From NCBI GenBank assembly GCA_003987725.1, contig RXJH01000001.1, positions 310,001-374,000 of the forward strand: a stretch of DNA of 64,000 nucleotides, written 5' to 3'. The stretch comes from Hyphomicrobium sp. (lineage in GTDB: Bacteria > Pseudomonadota > Alphaproteobacteria > Rhizobiales > Hyphomicrobiaceae). The notes below the pieces were generated by a model. That model had not been told where the DNA came from, searched no databases, and saw only the letters and a list, made by a program, of their open reading frames with translations. Shown here piece by piece: positions 36,521 through 45,016 of the stretch. Position numbers and translations under genes: made by a program. The first letter of the stretch is position 1; each line of letters opens with the position of its first letter.

Positions 36521-37036
36521 GTGAGCCAGGACGACATGCATGGCTACACGGTGGCCTACGAACGGGAAGAGATTCAGTTTCCCGTTTATGTCGTCTGCTT
36601 GATTGGAGCCAGCCTCGCGACGATCGGCATCGCGATCGACAATGTCATTCTGATCGCGCTGTCGCTGATGGCGTTGGGATTTGGCTATTATAATTATCCT
36701 TTGCTCGAGACCGGCAAGCCACGGGTCGGCTGCGGGCAATACGGAATCTTCGCTGAGGGTCTCGGGATCGTCGCTTGGAGGTCGATCAAGGAGATCGAGC
36801 TAAAGGCGATCGATATCCGCGGCTCGACAAGCAACGAGTTGCGGATCACTCTCTTAGATCCATTGGAAAGGGCATTGCTGGTCGATTGGCGCCGGCGTCC
36901 GTTCTACAGGTTCCTCATGCGGCTTCCCTGGAGCTTCTCCAAGAGCGTCATCCGCATTCCACTCGACGTTTTCGACCGCCCTGCCGACGAAATCATGCGA
37001 AGCTTCACGCGCATGATGAGCTTCTATAAGCGTTGA
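36521..37036 (+). CDS. Membrane-anchored protein of unknown function (PH-like)
   Basis: About 171 residues. Two membrane helices near the N-terminus (VYVVCLIGASLATIGIAI and VILIALSLMALGFGYY) are followed by a soluble part with VGCGQYGIFAEGLGIVAWR and an IKEIELKAID strand pattern like bacterial PH domains. The start is uncertain: GTG at 36521 or 36512, or ATG at 36536; no strong ribosome binding site decides. The stop is 34 bases before idi, so the two may be cotranscribed. Confidence 0.65.
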   Translation: MSQDDMHGYTVAYEREEIQFPVYVVCLIGASLATIGIAIDNVILIALSLMALGFGYYNYPLLETGKPRVGCGQYGIFAEGLGIVAWRSIKEIELKAIDIRGSTSNELRITLLDPLERALLVDWRRRPFYRFLMRLPWSFSKSVIRIPLDVFDRPADEIMRSFTRMMSFYKR

Positions 37037-37070
37037 GCATAGGGGGTTATCCGGCGGCGACCGAGGCGCT

Positions 37071-37646
37071 ATGCTGCGCGCGGGAGAAACCGTTCAGCCG
37101 GAAGACCGGGAAAGCACGAAACAGATGTTGCGGGAAGAAGTCGTCCTCGTCGACCATGAGGACAAAGAGATAGGCGTTGCCGAAAAGCTCGAGGCTCACC
37201 AGCAGGGTGTTCTTCACCGCGCTTTTTCCGTGATGGTTTGGGACAGCAGAGGCCGGCTGCTTCTGCAAAGGCGGCAGGTCGGCAAATATCACTCGGGCGG
37301 CCTTTGGACGAATTCCTGTTGCGGGCATCCCCGGCCCGGCGAGACGTCCCTCGCCGCCGCGGCGCGCCGGCTCAACGAAGAAATGCGCGTCATCTGCGCG
37401 TTGACGGAGATCGGCACTTTCACCTACCGCGCCGAGCTCGACGCGGGATTGACCGAGCACGAGTTCGTGCATGTTTTCCGCGGCCGCTACGATGGGGTCA
37501 TCGCGCCCGATCCCGTCGAGTGCGACGGCTACAGCTGGACGAGTCCCGACGTCATTCGAAAGCAGATCGCGGCGGTACCTCAGTGCTTTAGCGCCTGGTT
37601 CAAGAAGTACGTGGAAGCCGGGTGGCCGATCGCGCCTCCGGGCTGA
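37071..37646 (+). CDS. idi: Isopentenyl-diphosphate delta-isomerase type I
   Basis: A 191-residue Nudix-fold isomerase interconverting isopentenyl and dimethylallyl diphosphate. The active-site Cys lies in GGLWTNSCCGHPRPGE and the catalytic Glu in EHEFVHVF; metal-binding RRLNEEM is also present. The ATG at 37071 gives an 18-residue extension over the usual start; the ATG at 37125 (MLREEVVLVD) matches the family N-terminus better. No other isoprenoid or carotenoid gene is nearby. Confidence 0.92.
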   Translation: MLRAGETVQPEDRESTKQMLREEVVLVDHEDKEIGVAEKLEAHQQGVLHRAFSVMVWDSRGRLLLQRRQVGKYHSGGLWTNSCCGHPRPGETSLAAAARRLNEEMRVICALTEIGTFTYRAELDAGLTEHEFVHVFRGRYDGVIAPDPVECDGYSWTSPDVIRKQIAAVPQCFSAWFKKYVEAGWPIAPPG

Positions 37647-37774
37647 GTTATCGTCAGCCGGGATATTATCTGCCTGCTGACTTTGCCTTACGAATAATCA
37701 AAGTGCCCAGTCATTGATCTAATTCCTCCGATCCGCGGTACGTTTGTTCGCTTCAACCGGCCTTTTGTGTCGTT

Positions 37775-37789
37775 TGGCACATTCCTTGC
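37775..37789 (+). promoter_or_regulatory. RpoN (sigma-54) promoter of amtB
   Basis: TGGCAC-ATTCC-TTGC matches the -24/-12 consensus exactly and lies 97 bases before the amtB ATG. Sigma-54/NtrC control of amtB under nitrogen limitation is established in proteobacteria. Confidence 0.85.
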
Positions 37790-37885
37790 GATCATTCTCC
37801 GTGCCTGATGAGAAACCAGCAAAAACCCGCACAAGCTGTGGTCTGACGGCATGGAACGATCGGGACCAACATTGGGGGATCAGTA

Positions 37886-39238
37886 ATGACTTCAAGACTT
37901 CGACCCTCGCTTGGAGCCGCGGCTCTCAGCGTCGTGACACTACTTGCGACATCAGCAATCGCATTTGCCCAAGAGGCCGCACCGGCCGCTGCCGCGGCGG
38001 CACCTCCAGCATCGACCTTGAACACCGGCGACACTGCATGGATGCTGACGTCGTCCGTGCTGGTGCTCATGATGCTCGTCCCCGGTCTGGGACTTTTTTA
38101 TGCAGGTATGGTGCGGAAGAAAAACGCGCTCGCCATCCTCATGCAGTGCGTGTTCGGCGCCGGCATTCTCTCGATCGTCTGGTGCGTCGTCGGATATTCG
38201 ATCGCCTTCACCGAAGGCAGCCCCTTCTTCGGCGGCCTTTCGAAAGTGATGCTGGCCGGCATTGCGGTGGATACGCCAGCGCCTGCCGCTTCCGGCATCC
38301 CTGAATTCCTGTTCGTCATGTTCCAAATGACGTTCTTCATTATCACGCCGATCATCGCGCTCGGCGGACCCGCCGACCGCATGAAGTTCTCGGCGTCCAT
38401 GCTCTTCGTAACGCTCTGGGCGATCTTTGCCTACGCACCGATCGCGCACATGGTGTGGGGCCCTGGCGGCTATCTCGGCAACGCCGGCGTTCTCGATTTC
38501 GCGGGCGGCACCGTCGTTCACATCAACTCGGCCATCGCAGGTCTCGTCGCTGCCATCGTCATCGGCAAGCGTAAGGGCTACGGCACCGAGCAGATGGCAC
38601 CTCACAATCTGGTACTGACCATGGTCGGCGGCTCTCTGCTGTGGTGCGGCTGGTTCGGCTTCAACGTCGGCTCTGCGCTGTCGGCGGGTGCAAGCACGGG
38701 CATCCTCATGATCAACACGCACCTGGCCACGGCCGGCGCCGTCGTCTCGTGGTCGCTCGTCGAGTGGATCCTCAAGGGCAAGCCGAGCCTGCTCGGGGCT
38801 ATTTCCGGCGCCATTGCAGGTCTCGTCGCCATCACACCGGCTTGCGGCTTCGTTGGAGTCGAGGGCGCTTTGATCATCGGTCTTGCAGCGGGCGTCGTTT
38901 GCTACTGGGGCGTCACCGGCCTCAAGCACACGCTCGGCTATGACGATGCGCTCGATGTCTTCGGCGTCCATGGCGTCGGCGGCATCCTCGGCGCCGTGCT
39001 GACTGGCGTCTTCGCCATTCAGGCTGTCGGCGGCACAGGCAAATCCGGCTGGATCGAAGGCAACCTCAATCAGGTCTGGGTACAGATCGAAGGTATCGGC
39101 TTGACCATCGTCTGGTCGGCTGTCGTCAGCCTCGTGGCCCTGCTCCTCATCAAGTTCACGATCGGATTGCGGGTCAACGAAGCCGAAGAAGCCGAAGGTC
39201 TCGACCTCGTTCTCCACGGAGAGACCTTCCACAACTAA
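37886..39238 (+). CDS. amtB: Ammonium transporter
   Basis: A 450-residue Amt/MEP/Rh channel. A cleavable signal peptide (residues about 1-26) precedes eleven membrane helices. Family marks are GLGLFYAGMVRKKN, GGTVVHINSAIAGLVAAI with a conduction His, and DVFGVHGVGGILG with the second His. The C-terminus LRVNEAEEAEGLDLVLHGE is the regulatory tail that contacts GlnK. GGGGGA lies before the ATG. The RpoN promoter at 37775 puts it under nitrogen control. No glnK precedes it, unlike the common glnK-amtB arrangement. Confidence 0.95.
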   Translation: MTSRLRPSLGAAALSVVTLLATSAIAFAQEAAPAAAAAAPPASTLNTGDTAWMLTSSVLVLMMLVPGLGLFYAGMVRKKNALAILMQCVFGAGILSIVWCVVGYSIAFTEGSPFFGGLSKVMLAGIAVDTPAPAASGIPEFLFVMFQMTFFIITPIIALGGPADRMKFSASMLFVTLWAIFAYAPIAHMVWGPGGYLGNAGVLDFAGGTVVHINSAIAGLVAAIVIGKRKGYGTEQMAPHNLVLTMVGGSLLWCGWFGFNVGSALSAGASTGILMINTHLATAGAVVSWSLVEWILKGKPSLLGAISGAIAGLVAITPACGFVGVEGALIIGLAAGVVCYWGVTGLKHTLGYDDALDVFGVHGVGGILGAVLTGVFAIQAVGGTGKSGWIEGNLNQVWVQIEGIGLTIVWSAVVSLVALLLIKFTIGLRVNEAEEAEGLDLVLHGETFHN

Positions 39239-39460
39239 TGGGCCACAATTAATGGGCACGACTGAGGTTGGCAGTGCTCCCTGACTTGCCTCAGACGCGG
39301 GCGTCGGAACCCCAAGTTCCGGCGCCCATCTCGGATAGCACGATTACGATCACGCCTATTGGGACTTCAGTAACTTGCTCCGAGGCATCGCTGCGGAACC
39401 AAAGGTTGTGACTGCGCGTCGGTCAATGGACCGAATTTTGAGCATACGCGCGACGACAGC

Positions 39461-40105
39461 ATGCCCAAGAACTCAACACGGACTTCCGACCCATCGATCG
39501 GATCGGACGATCTTTTTCAAAGCGAAGAGCCTCGCAGCCTCGCCGGGCTGAACGAGATCATCGCCGCCTCCAAGCCCATGGTTCACGGAGGGAAAAAGGC
39601 CGTGCTCGGTGAGGGCCCGATCGGCGCCAAGCTGGCCTTTGTCGGCGAGCAGCCGGGCGATCAGGAAGACCTTCAGGGCCGCCCATTCGTCGGACCAGCC
39701 GGGCAACTGTTGGACAAGGCGTTGGCCGAAGCCGGTATTCACCGGGAAGACACATACGTCACAAACGCCGTCAAACATTTCAAATATGAAGCGCGCGGCA
39801 AGCGCCGCATCCACCAGAAGCCAACGATGGGCGAGATCAAGCACTATCGATGGTGGCTTCTCAAGGAACTCGGCTTCGTTCACCCGCGTCTCGTCGTGGC
39901 GCTTGGCGCGACGGCAGCGGCGGCCCTGGCGGGCGAGCCCGTCGCCGTCGGAAAATCACGCGGACAATATCAGTTCGGGGATATTCCAGGCTTCGTCACC
40001 GTCCACCCGTCGGCGATGCTGCGCATGCCGGACCACGCCGAACGCGAACATGCATTCGCTGATTTCGTCAGAGATTTGAAAAGCGCGCGGAAATTGGTTC
40101 ACTGA
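39461..40105 (+). CDS. udgX: UdgX-type uracil-DNA glycosylase
   Basis: A 214-residue family 4-related uracil-DNA glycosylase. Motif 1 is GEQPGDQED at residues 62-70, and the extra R-loop KRRIH lies at 114-118. In Mycobacterium smegmatis UdgX the His of this loop forms a covalent bond to the abasic site after uracil excision; H118 is the equivalent here. The C-terminal HPSAMLRMP is the second catalytic motif. UdgX lacks the Fe-S cysteines' full set of family 4 in some members, which I have not resolved here. It is monocistronic. Confidence 0.87.
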   Translation: MPKNSTRTSDPSIGSDDLFQSEEPRSLAGLNEIIAASKPMVHGGKKAVLGEGPIGAKLAFVGEQPGDQEDLQGRPFVGPAGQLLDKALAEAGIHREDTYVTNAVKHFKYEARGKRRIHQKPTMGEIKHYRWWLLKELGFVHPRLVVALGATAAAALAGEPVAVGKSRGQYQFGDIPGFVTVHPSAMLRMPDHAEREHAFADFVRDLKSARKLVH

Positions 40106-40163
40106 CCCTCGCGTCCGTCAACGACAGTCGCACAGACATGCGTCGAGTTCTGATCGCGATCCG

Positions 40164-40529
40164 TTACTGCCGCGCCGGATATTTCACCTTCGTCATCGCT
40201 TCGACTTCATCGATCAGCGCTTCACCAAGATCGAGGGCTTGGTCGGCCGTGAGACCATAGGCCGGTTCGTTCTCGAAGCGCAGCATGACGACCGGCTCGT
40301 GGCGGCCGTGACCCACGGCATAATTATCGGGAATTTTCGTGAGATCGCCGAACGTGCCGTGCGACTGGAAATGATCGGCAAGAACCGACGACAGCGTTTC
40401 GGCAATGGCGGCGCTGATGGAAATCGTCTGGCGTTCGCCCGACGCGTTGCAAATCGAAATTTCCAACCGCTTGTTGGCGCGGTCGAATTCGGAGCGCGTC
40501 AGCATCTCCGCAAAAAAAGTCTTGGACAT
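40164..40529 (-). CDS. Conserved-looking hypothetical protein
   Basis: A 121-residue soluble protein starting MSKTFFAEMLTRSEFDRANK. The second half carries GHGRHEPVVMLRFENEPAYG and a helical LDLGEALIDEVEAM. The ATG at 40529 has AAGAGGA just upstream. It is convergent with udgX (58 bp between stops) and family is not recognised. Confidence 0.65.
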   Translation of the reverse strand: MSKTFFAEMLTRSEFDRANKRLEISICNASGERQTISISAAIAETLSSVLADHFQSHGTFGDLTKIPDNYAVGHGRHEPVVMLRFENEPAYGLTADQALDLGEALIDEVEAMTKVKYPARQ

Positions 40530-40585
40530 GTCCTCTTTCCCAGCCCCAGAATCCTACTGCTTCGTAGCGCATTCTAGCCGGTCGA

Positions 40586-40616
40586 GGCAAAAAGAAAGGC
40601 CCAAAGATCGGGCCTT
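40586..40616 (-). terminator. Rho-independent terminator of csbD
   Basis: On the minus strand AAGGCCC-(7)-GGGCCTT is followed by TCTTTTT, 27 bases after the csbD stop. Confidence 0.75.
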
Positions 40617-40642
40617 CCCTTATCGAAGTGCTGATAACTTTA

Positions 40643-40840
40643 TCAGAGCGAACCTGACCAGGTGTCGACTTCCTTCTTCGCCTGATCCTTGGCGTAGCCG
40701 TAACGCTCCTGAAGGATCCCTTCGAGCTGTTCGCGATTGCCCTTCACCTTGGCGATATCGTCATCGGTCAGCTGGCCCCACTTCTCCTTTACCTTACCCG
40801 AGAACTGCTTCCAGTTGCCTTCAATACGGTCCCAATTCAT
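40643..40840 (-). CDS. CsbD family stress protein
   Basis: A 65-residue CsbD-like protein, MNWDRIEGNWKQFSGKVKEK at the start, with the family core KWGQLTDDDI and REQLEGILQERYGYAKDQA. CsbD proteins are abundant general-stress proteins of unknown biochemical role. The ATG at 40840 has GAGGAGG upstream; longer in-frame starts are not needed. An EcfG-type promoter (40869-40894) sits at the right distance, and a terminator follows the stop, so it is an independent transcription unit. Confidence 0.93.
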   Translation of the reverse strand: MNWDRIEGNWKQFSGKVKEKWGQLTDDDIAKVKGNREQLEGILQERYGYAKDQAKKEVDTWSGSL

Positions 40841-40868
40841 GGAGATCCTCCTCTGTTGCTTGATTATG

Positions 40869-40894
40869 AACGTGCGTGCTGAAGCTCGGGTTCC
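40869..40894 (-). promoter_or_regulatory. EcfG-type promoter of csbD
   Basis: Minus strand GGAAC (40890-40894), 17-base spacer, CGTT (40869-40872), 28 bases before the csbD ATG. It matches the alphaproteobacterial general-stress sigma factor consensus. Confidence 0.75.
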
Positions 40895-41014
40895 AAAAAT
40901 GGCCGCACATTGCCGAGAACTTTTGCGTAACAAATTGATGGGAAGCGAGACGGAACGAACGCCGATTATGCAGGTAGTGCTGCGGTGTCGTTTCCTCGCA
41001 AACGAGGTTTGCTC

Positions 41015-41266
41015 ATGAAAGTTTTAATTCTTACCGCGGCAGCCACGACGTTGCTTGCCGTTCCGGCAGTGCGGGCGCAGAGCGAAGCTGAGTATTATAC
41101 GTATGAAGAGCAGGCCCAGCCCGCGGGTGACGACGTCGACGAAATGGCGAACGCGCCGGATCTTCCCGGAGTCGATGTTAGCAGCGAGGGCGCGAGTTCC
41201 GGCGAGAGCGGACTCGGCGAAGACGATTATGACGTCGCTCCAGGAGCTCCCGCGCCTGAGGAGTAA
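41015..41266 (+). CDS. Exported acidic small protein
   Basis: An 83-residue protein with a signal peptide (VLILTAAATTLLAVPAVRAQ) and a strongly acidic mature part rich in Asp, Glu, Gly and Pro (ending APGAPAPEE). No family recognised. GGAAC at 40952-40956 with GGTA 16 bases on is a partial match to an EcfG promoter at a fitting distance. Confidence 0.65.
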   Translation: MKVLILTAAATTLLAVPAVRAQSEAEYYTYEEQAQPAGDDVDEMANAPDLPGVDVSSEGASSGESGLGEDDYDVAPGAPAPEE

Positions 41267-41271
41267 GACGA

Positions 41272-41312
41272 AAAAGCCCCGGTCCCCGCTCTCAGGCGGG
41301 TCCCGAGGCCTT
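41272..41312 (+). terminator. Terminator-like imperfect hairpin
   Basis: CCCGC and GCGGG pair around a short loop inside a longer imperfect stem (AAGCCCCGG with CCGAGGCCTT), five bases after the stop at 41266. No T-run follows on the plus strand. Confidence 0.3.
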
Positions 41313-41475
41313 CCATGACCCCACGTCTAGGAGCCATGCGCCGGCGTCTCTGCCGGCAACCAGATCGCTCTTGCAAGTACCCTTCCGCCATTGCGGTGTT
41401 TGTGAAGACCGTACTCTCTAGAACTCCCGGTCCCGCGTTCGAGATACGCGGTATGTCTGCATTACTTCAAAGCCA

Positions 41476-41506
41476 GCGGATGGTTTCATCAAAGGCGGAT
41501 GGTTTC
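41476..41506. repeat. Short direct repeat GCGGATGGTTTC
   Basis: Two perfect 12-base copies at 41476-41487 and 41495-41506, spaced 19 bases start to start (about two helical turns). No role is known. Confidence 0.4.
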
Positions 41507-41667
41507 CTGTCTCTCTTACTTTACCGTAGACGGACGATTTTCCCGTAATTTCCAAGATCGTCCGGGAACCAAGGCCGATCGTCGCGCGTCATAAGGTTAT
41601 CCATAATTGGGCCGCACCGCCATTCGGCAGGAAGCGCCCGAAGCATTGAGAACTGGGGAGCGATGTC

Positions 41668-42096
41668 ATGGGTGCTGACGGAGGTCAATCAGGTCCGAAG
41701 GCCGTTGGGCACCGTCCCAGCTCACTGCTTCACTGGCTCAGCGATCGCGTCAATTTTCGTCTGTTCGTTCAGACGTTCACCGGAAGGCGGACGCCAAGCC
41801 GCGCAACATCAAACGATAAAAAGAATCCGGTCGCGATCAAGGCCAGCGACTATCTCGAACTATGCCGCGAAAAGGCTCTGGATGCCTACACGATTGAAGA
41901 GGCGATCTACTGGCATAACGAAATCATCAGCGAGCTTTCGATAGAACTTCATAGCGTCCAGACCATGCGCTGGCCCGATACGGTGAAGGCCAGCATGACG
42001 ATCGCACTTGAGGACCGCCTCAATCAGCATGCGACTGCCGTGACACGATTGGCAGGCATTCTGGAAAGAAACGAGCAGCTTATCTGGCAGCCTTGA
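41668..42096 (+). CDS. Hypothetical protein
   Basis: A 142-residue protein, MGADGGQSGPKAVGHRPSSL at the start. The C-terminal 90 residues are helical (DYLELCREKALDAYTIEEAI, then LEDRLNQHATAVTRLAGIL). GGGGAG seven bases before the ATG supports the start. No family recognised. It lies in the small-gene stress island. Confidence 0.6.
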   Translation: MGADGGQSGPKAVGHRPSSLLHWLSDRVNFRLFVQTFTGRRTPSRATSNDKKNPVAIKASDYLELCREKALDAYTIEEAIYWHNEIISELSIELHSVQTMRWPDTVKASMTIALEDRLNQHATAVTRLAGILERNEQLIWQP

Positions 42097-42115
42097 GTTT
42101 GCCGCCGCGCGTTCG

Positions 42116-42259
42116 TTACCGCGTCTTTTTTGCGGCCGCTGCGGGTGCGCTGGTGTTCCGCTCGCGCTTTTCGGCTTTGGCGAGCCGCTTTTCCAGTGCT
42201 TCCTGCTTTCGCTGACGGAAAACAATGCGCCGGCGGCGGTCGTCCGACATGGTTGGCAT
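42116..42259 (-). CDS. Very small basic coiled-coil protein
   Basis: A 47-residue protein starting MPTMSDDRRRRIVFRQRKQE and ending in Ala/Lys (AAAKKTR). It is almost all charged helix (QEALEKRLAKAEKRER). AAGGAGC lies seven bases before the ATG at 42259, a convincing translation signal. It is convergent with the gene at 41668, 19 bases between stops. Function unknown. Confidence 0.55.
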   Translation of the reverse strand: MPTMSDDRRRRIVFRQRKQEALEKRLAKAEKRERNTSAPAAAAKKTR

Positions 42260-42563
42260 AATCTGCTCCTTTTTTTTGACAGCCAAGCGCAACTCCCGAA
42301 CGGCGAAACGTCAATTCAGGATTGCGCACCGCTTTACTAGCAGACCCGGGCGAATGCGCCATAGTCGATCTCTCATCGCGAGCGGCACAAAAATGAAAGC
42401 ACCCTGGCGGGGGGAAGCCAGGGTGCTTGGAGCCACGGCTGAAAGGAGCACACCGGGGAGTGCTGCCGCGGGTATGTGGGTTACGCTCTGGCCATTGGCG
42501 TGTTCCTGCGACATGAGTGCGACTCGCGGGAGTTGTGTTCGCGAGGTTGCAACACGCGGGACG
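42260..42563. other. Intergenic stretch, 304 bp
   Basis: Apart from the ribosome binding site of the small gene at 42259 and the strong hairpin at 42385-42428, nothing recognisable. Confidence 0.4.
42385..42428 (-). terminator. Strong hairpin terminator
   Basis: A perfect 12-bp stem AAGCACCCTGGC / GCCAGGGTGCTT with an 8-base loop (42397-42428). On the minus strand it is followed by TCATTTTTG. It lies 136 bases after the stop of the exported protein at 42564. Confidence 0.7.
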
Positions 42564-42845
42564 TCAGTTCTTCGGCTGGTTTGTAGTGTCGGGTTCAACA
42601 TTCGTTTTTGGCCCCGTATCCGGCTGCGTTCCGTTGAGCGGTGCCTGCTGTGGCGTTTGCGAAGGCTCCGTCCTTTCCGTGGCGGCGCCGCCCATGGTAT
42701 TTGCGTCACCACCTTTGGATGCCGTGCCGCGTGATTCTGACTCGTCCACTTGCGGTTGACCCGTTCGATTGACATCGTCCGCAAACGCGACAGTTCCAAG
42801 CGACATAGCAAGACATACGGCGGCGACGGCCATGGCGCTTCTCAT
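42564..42845 (-). CDS. Exported hydrophilic low-complexity protein
   Basis: A 93-residue protein with a signal peptide (MAVAAVCLAMSLGTVAFAD) and a mature part rich in Thr, Gln, Pro, Asn and Gly (PSQTPQQAPLNGTQPDTGP). The ATG at 42845 has GGAGA seven bases upstream; the ATG at 42851 is too close to it. Probably periplasmic and intrinsically disordered. Function unknown. Confidence 0.7.
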   Translation of the reverse strand: MRSAMAVAAVCLAMSLGTVAFADDVNRTGQPQVDESESRGTASKGGDANTMGGAATERTEPSQTPQQAPLNGTQPDTGPKTNVEPDTTNQPKN

Positions 42846-42893
42846 CGGCATTCTCCGATTTTTCTTGCGAAACGTTTCGAAAGCGGATGCCCG

Positions 42894-43421
42894 CTAGAGC
42901 GATGCGGATTCGGTGACCGTCGCCGCCCGCTGGAAGAGCGGCAATCGCAGCAAACGGCCGTTTTCCACCTCGGCCATCTTCTTCAAGCAGAGACGCTTCT
43001 CGTCGAGGAAGGTCGGGCCGAAGGCAGGATTATGCGAGGCGATCGCCGTTCCGTTATCGATGATATCCGCCAGCTTGATGAGCTTCGCGTCCCACGGCGC
43101 ACGCGACAGCCTCCACGCCGCCTGCACGGCGCGCGAGGTCCGGCTGCCCTTTTCGGAATCCGTCAGCCAATAGACGAGCTCGGCAATCGACTCGCCAAAT
43201 CTCTGACTGATCTCTTCAATGCTGGTATCACTCTTCTCGATTGTATCGTGGAGAAAGGCGGCAGCGAGAATATCGGAGTTTTTATATCCATATTCGCTGA
43301 GAACGGAGGCTACGGCGTCGAGATGCACGATATACGGCCGGCCATCGTGCTTGCGCACTTGCCCGCTGTGCTTCGCGATCGCGAAGTCTCTCGCATCATG
43401 TATCATCGTAGATACCGGCAT
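42894..43421 (-). CDS. HD-domain phosphohydrolase (SpoT/RelA-type HD)
   Basis: A 175-residue protein consisting of one HD domain. HSGQVRKHDGRPYIVHLDAV, AAAFLHDTIEKSD and KLIKLADIIDN contain the metal-binding His and Asp residues of the (p)ppGpp hydrolase HD family (MESH1/SAH-like). No synthetase domain is present. It may be a small alarmone hydrolase or nucleotide phosphohydrolase; which cannot be told. The ATG at 43421 is used; the ATG at 43406 is an alternative. Confidence 0.82.
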   Translation of the reverse strand: MPVSTMIHDARDFAIAKHSGQVRKHDGRPYIVHLDAVASVLSEYGYKNSDILAAAFLHDTIEKSDTSIEEISQRFGESIAELVYWLTDSEKGSRTSRAVQAAWRLSRAPWDAKLIKLADIIDNGTAIASHNPAFGPTFLDEKRLCLKKMAEVENGRLLRLPLFQRAATVTESASL

Positions 43422-43681
43422 CTGGGACCGTTAGCCTTACGTTTCGAGGGCCAAGGAATTTCTTTTAAATATGGGCCGATCAGTAGACGCACATCCGGCG
43501 GAAGCGGTTTCGAGGCGGTGGCAATGTGCCATAGTATGGAGACGACATTGTCCGCACAGCGAACAATAGGGTGAATGGATCACCCGTTCGTTGCACTCCG
43601 GCGCTCAACTTGAAGCAGTTTGGCCACGCCCCAGCGGCCGCGCAGACACGCGGCTGGCCAACCGCCCATTGCCAAGCACGG

Positions 43682-44638
43682 CTATCCAGCAAAAAGCCGC
43701 GTATTGACCAGCGCCGGGGATGGAGACTTCAGGTATCGCTCGATCATCGGGAGATGCGGCTCGATGGCGGCCTTGCCGCTAGCGATCATTTCGTCCGCCC
43801 GATGAAAGTCGAGCACGCCGATATCCGCGAGATCCGGCGACACGAGAAGGTCCGGCGGATCGCCCATCAGACGCGCTCTCGCGATGCGGTCATGAAAGAT
43901 GCTGAACGAGTTCAGGATCACGGAGGTGATGCCGGGGGCGCCATCCTGGCGCTGGCCGAAAATCTGCCGGTGCAGAAGTTGCAGCGCACCACTGCCGTTC
44001 CATCGCGTGATCGGCGCCTCCTCGACGACAATTTCTCCGGGGATTTCCTCATCGTCGTAGTCGCCGATGCAGATTCCGCCGCGGCCGAATTCGCTCGTCA
44101 GATTGACGCCGACCACAACGCGCGCTCCGAGAGCGCGGCAGACGGAAACAGGCACGGGATTGACGAGGCAGCCGTCCACGAGCCACCGCCCGTTGAGATG
44201 CACGGGGCGCACAATTCCGGGGATGGCGGATGATGCGCGGACTGCCTCGGTGACGCAACCACGCCGGAGCCAGACTTCATGCCCGGTCGCGAGATCGGTC
44301 GCAATCGCGGCAAAGCGAACGGGCAATTGTTCAATCGAAAATCCACGCAAATGATCGTCAAAGCGATCGAAAAGGCGCTGTCCGGCGATCAGCCCGGATC
44401 CCGACACGCTCAAATCCAAAAAGCTGAAGACGCGCCGGCGGGTCAGCTCGCGCGCAAAGCCCGCGAGTTCGTCCAGGCGGCCCGACGCGTAATGTCCGCC
44501 GACGATCGCGCCGATTGATGTGCCAACAACGATCTCGGGCTCCAAACCGGCGTCAGCCAACCCCTGAAGAATCCCAATATGCGCCCAGCCCCGAGCAGCT
44601 CCTCCGCCCAAGGCTAGCGCGAATTTCTGTTTTGCCAT
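43682..44638 (-). CDS. Patatin-like phospholipase
   Basis: A 318-residue patatin (RssA/YchK-type) protein. The oxyanion hole GGGAARG lies at 11-17, the nucleophile Ser41 is in GTSIG, and the catalytic Asp is in RWLVDGCLVNPV. The ATG at 44638 (MAKQKFALAL) has GAGAGG upstream. Such proteins are cytosolic serine acyl hydrolases acting on phospholipids. It is isolated between small genes on the same strand. Confidence 0.9.
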   Translation of the reverse strand: MAKQKFALALGGGAARGWAHIGILQGLADAGLEPEIVVGTSIGAIVGGHYASGRLDELAGFARELTRRRVFSFLDLSVSGSGLIAGQRLFDRFDDHLRGFSIEQLPVRFAAIATDLATGHEVWLRRGCVTEAVRASSAIPGIVRPVHLNGRWLVDGCLVNPVPVSVCRALGARVVVGVNLTSEFGRGGICIGDYDDEEIPGEIVVEEAPITRWNGSGALQLLHRQIFGQRQDGAPGITSVILNSFSIFHDRIARARLMGDPPDLLVSPDLADIGVLDFHRADEMIASGKAAIEPHLPMIERYLKSPSPALVNTRLFAG

Positions 44639-44775
44639 TTCCCGGTACCTCTCGCCGTGACCCAAACTACGGCGATTTCACAACGCGTGAAAAGGCGATT
44701 TTGTTCGATGCCCAACTGGCCTAGTGCTTTCACACGATCGAGCACAAGATTGGACGTCGCCGTGTTACCGGGGAA

Positions 44776-44982
44776 TTATGCTGCGGCCTTGCGGTTGCGA
44801 AAATCCGAGGCATATACCTCGTCCAAAACCTGATGAAGCTGACGGCGCGCCTCCTTCAAGTGCCGAGTGCACTCATCAGGATTCGCGATATCGAGCACGG
44901 CCGGAGCGGCCTTCAGTTCTTTCTCGAGCTCGTAAACCGCTTTCAGAACATCGTAGACCTGATTGACGGCCTTCTTGCGCAT
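44776..44982 (-). CDS. Small helical hypothetical protein
   Basis: A 68-residue protein starting MRKKAVNQVYDVLKAVYELE, nearly all amphipathic helix (LKEARRQLHQVLDEVYAS). An EcfG-like promoter at 45017-45041 is 34 bases upstream of the ATG. Its size and composition resemble the helical protein at 45060, which is upstream on the same strand. Function unknown. Confidence 0.65.
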   Translation of the reverse strand: MRKKAVNQVYDVLKAVYELEKELKAAPAVLDIANPDECTRHLKEARRQLHQVLDEVYASDFRNRKAAA

Positions 44983-45016
44983 CGCGCTTGCCTCCGTTTG
45001 CTCTTCTGCCGTGGTT

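Larger units (their letters stand above)
41267..41667. other. Intergenic stretch, 401 bp
   Basis: No credible gene. It contains a terminator-like hairpin at 41272-41312 right after the upstream stop. A 12-base direct repeat lies at 41476-41506. GGAAC-N17-CGTC at 41565-41590 is a near match to an EcfG promoter 77 bases before the next gene. Confidence 0.4.

Noticed and set aside
37952-39259. 435-codon minus-strand ORF
   Set aside because: Antisense to amtB; Asp/Arg-rich shadow frame.
41315-41548. 77-codon plus-strand ORF
   Set aside because: Arg/Ser-rich, no ribosome binding site; region holds repeats and a terminator-like hairpin instead.
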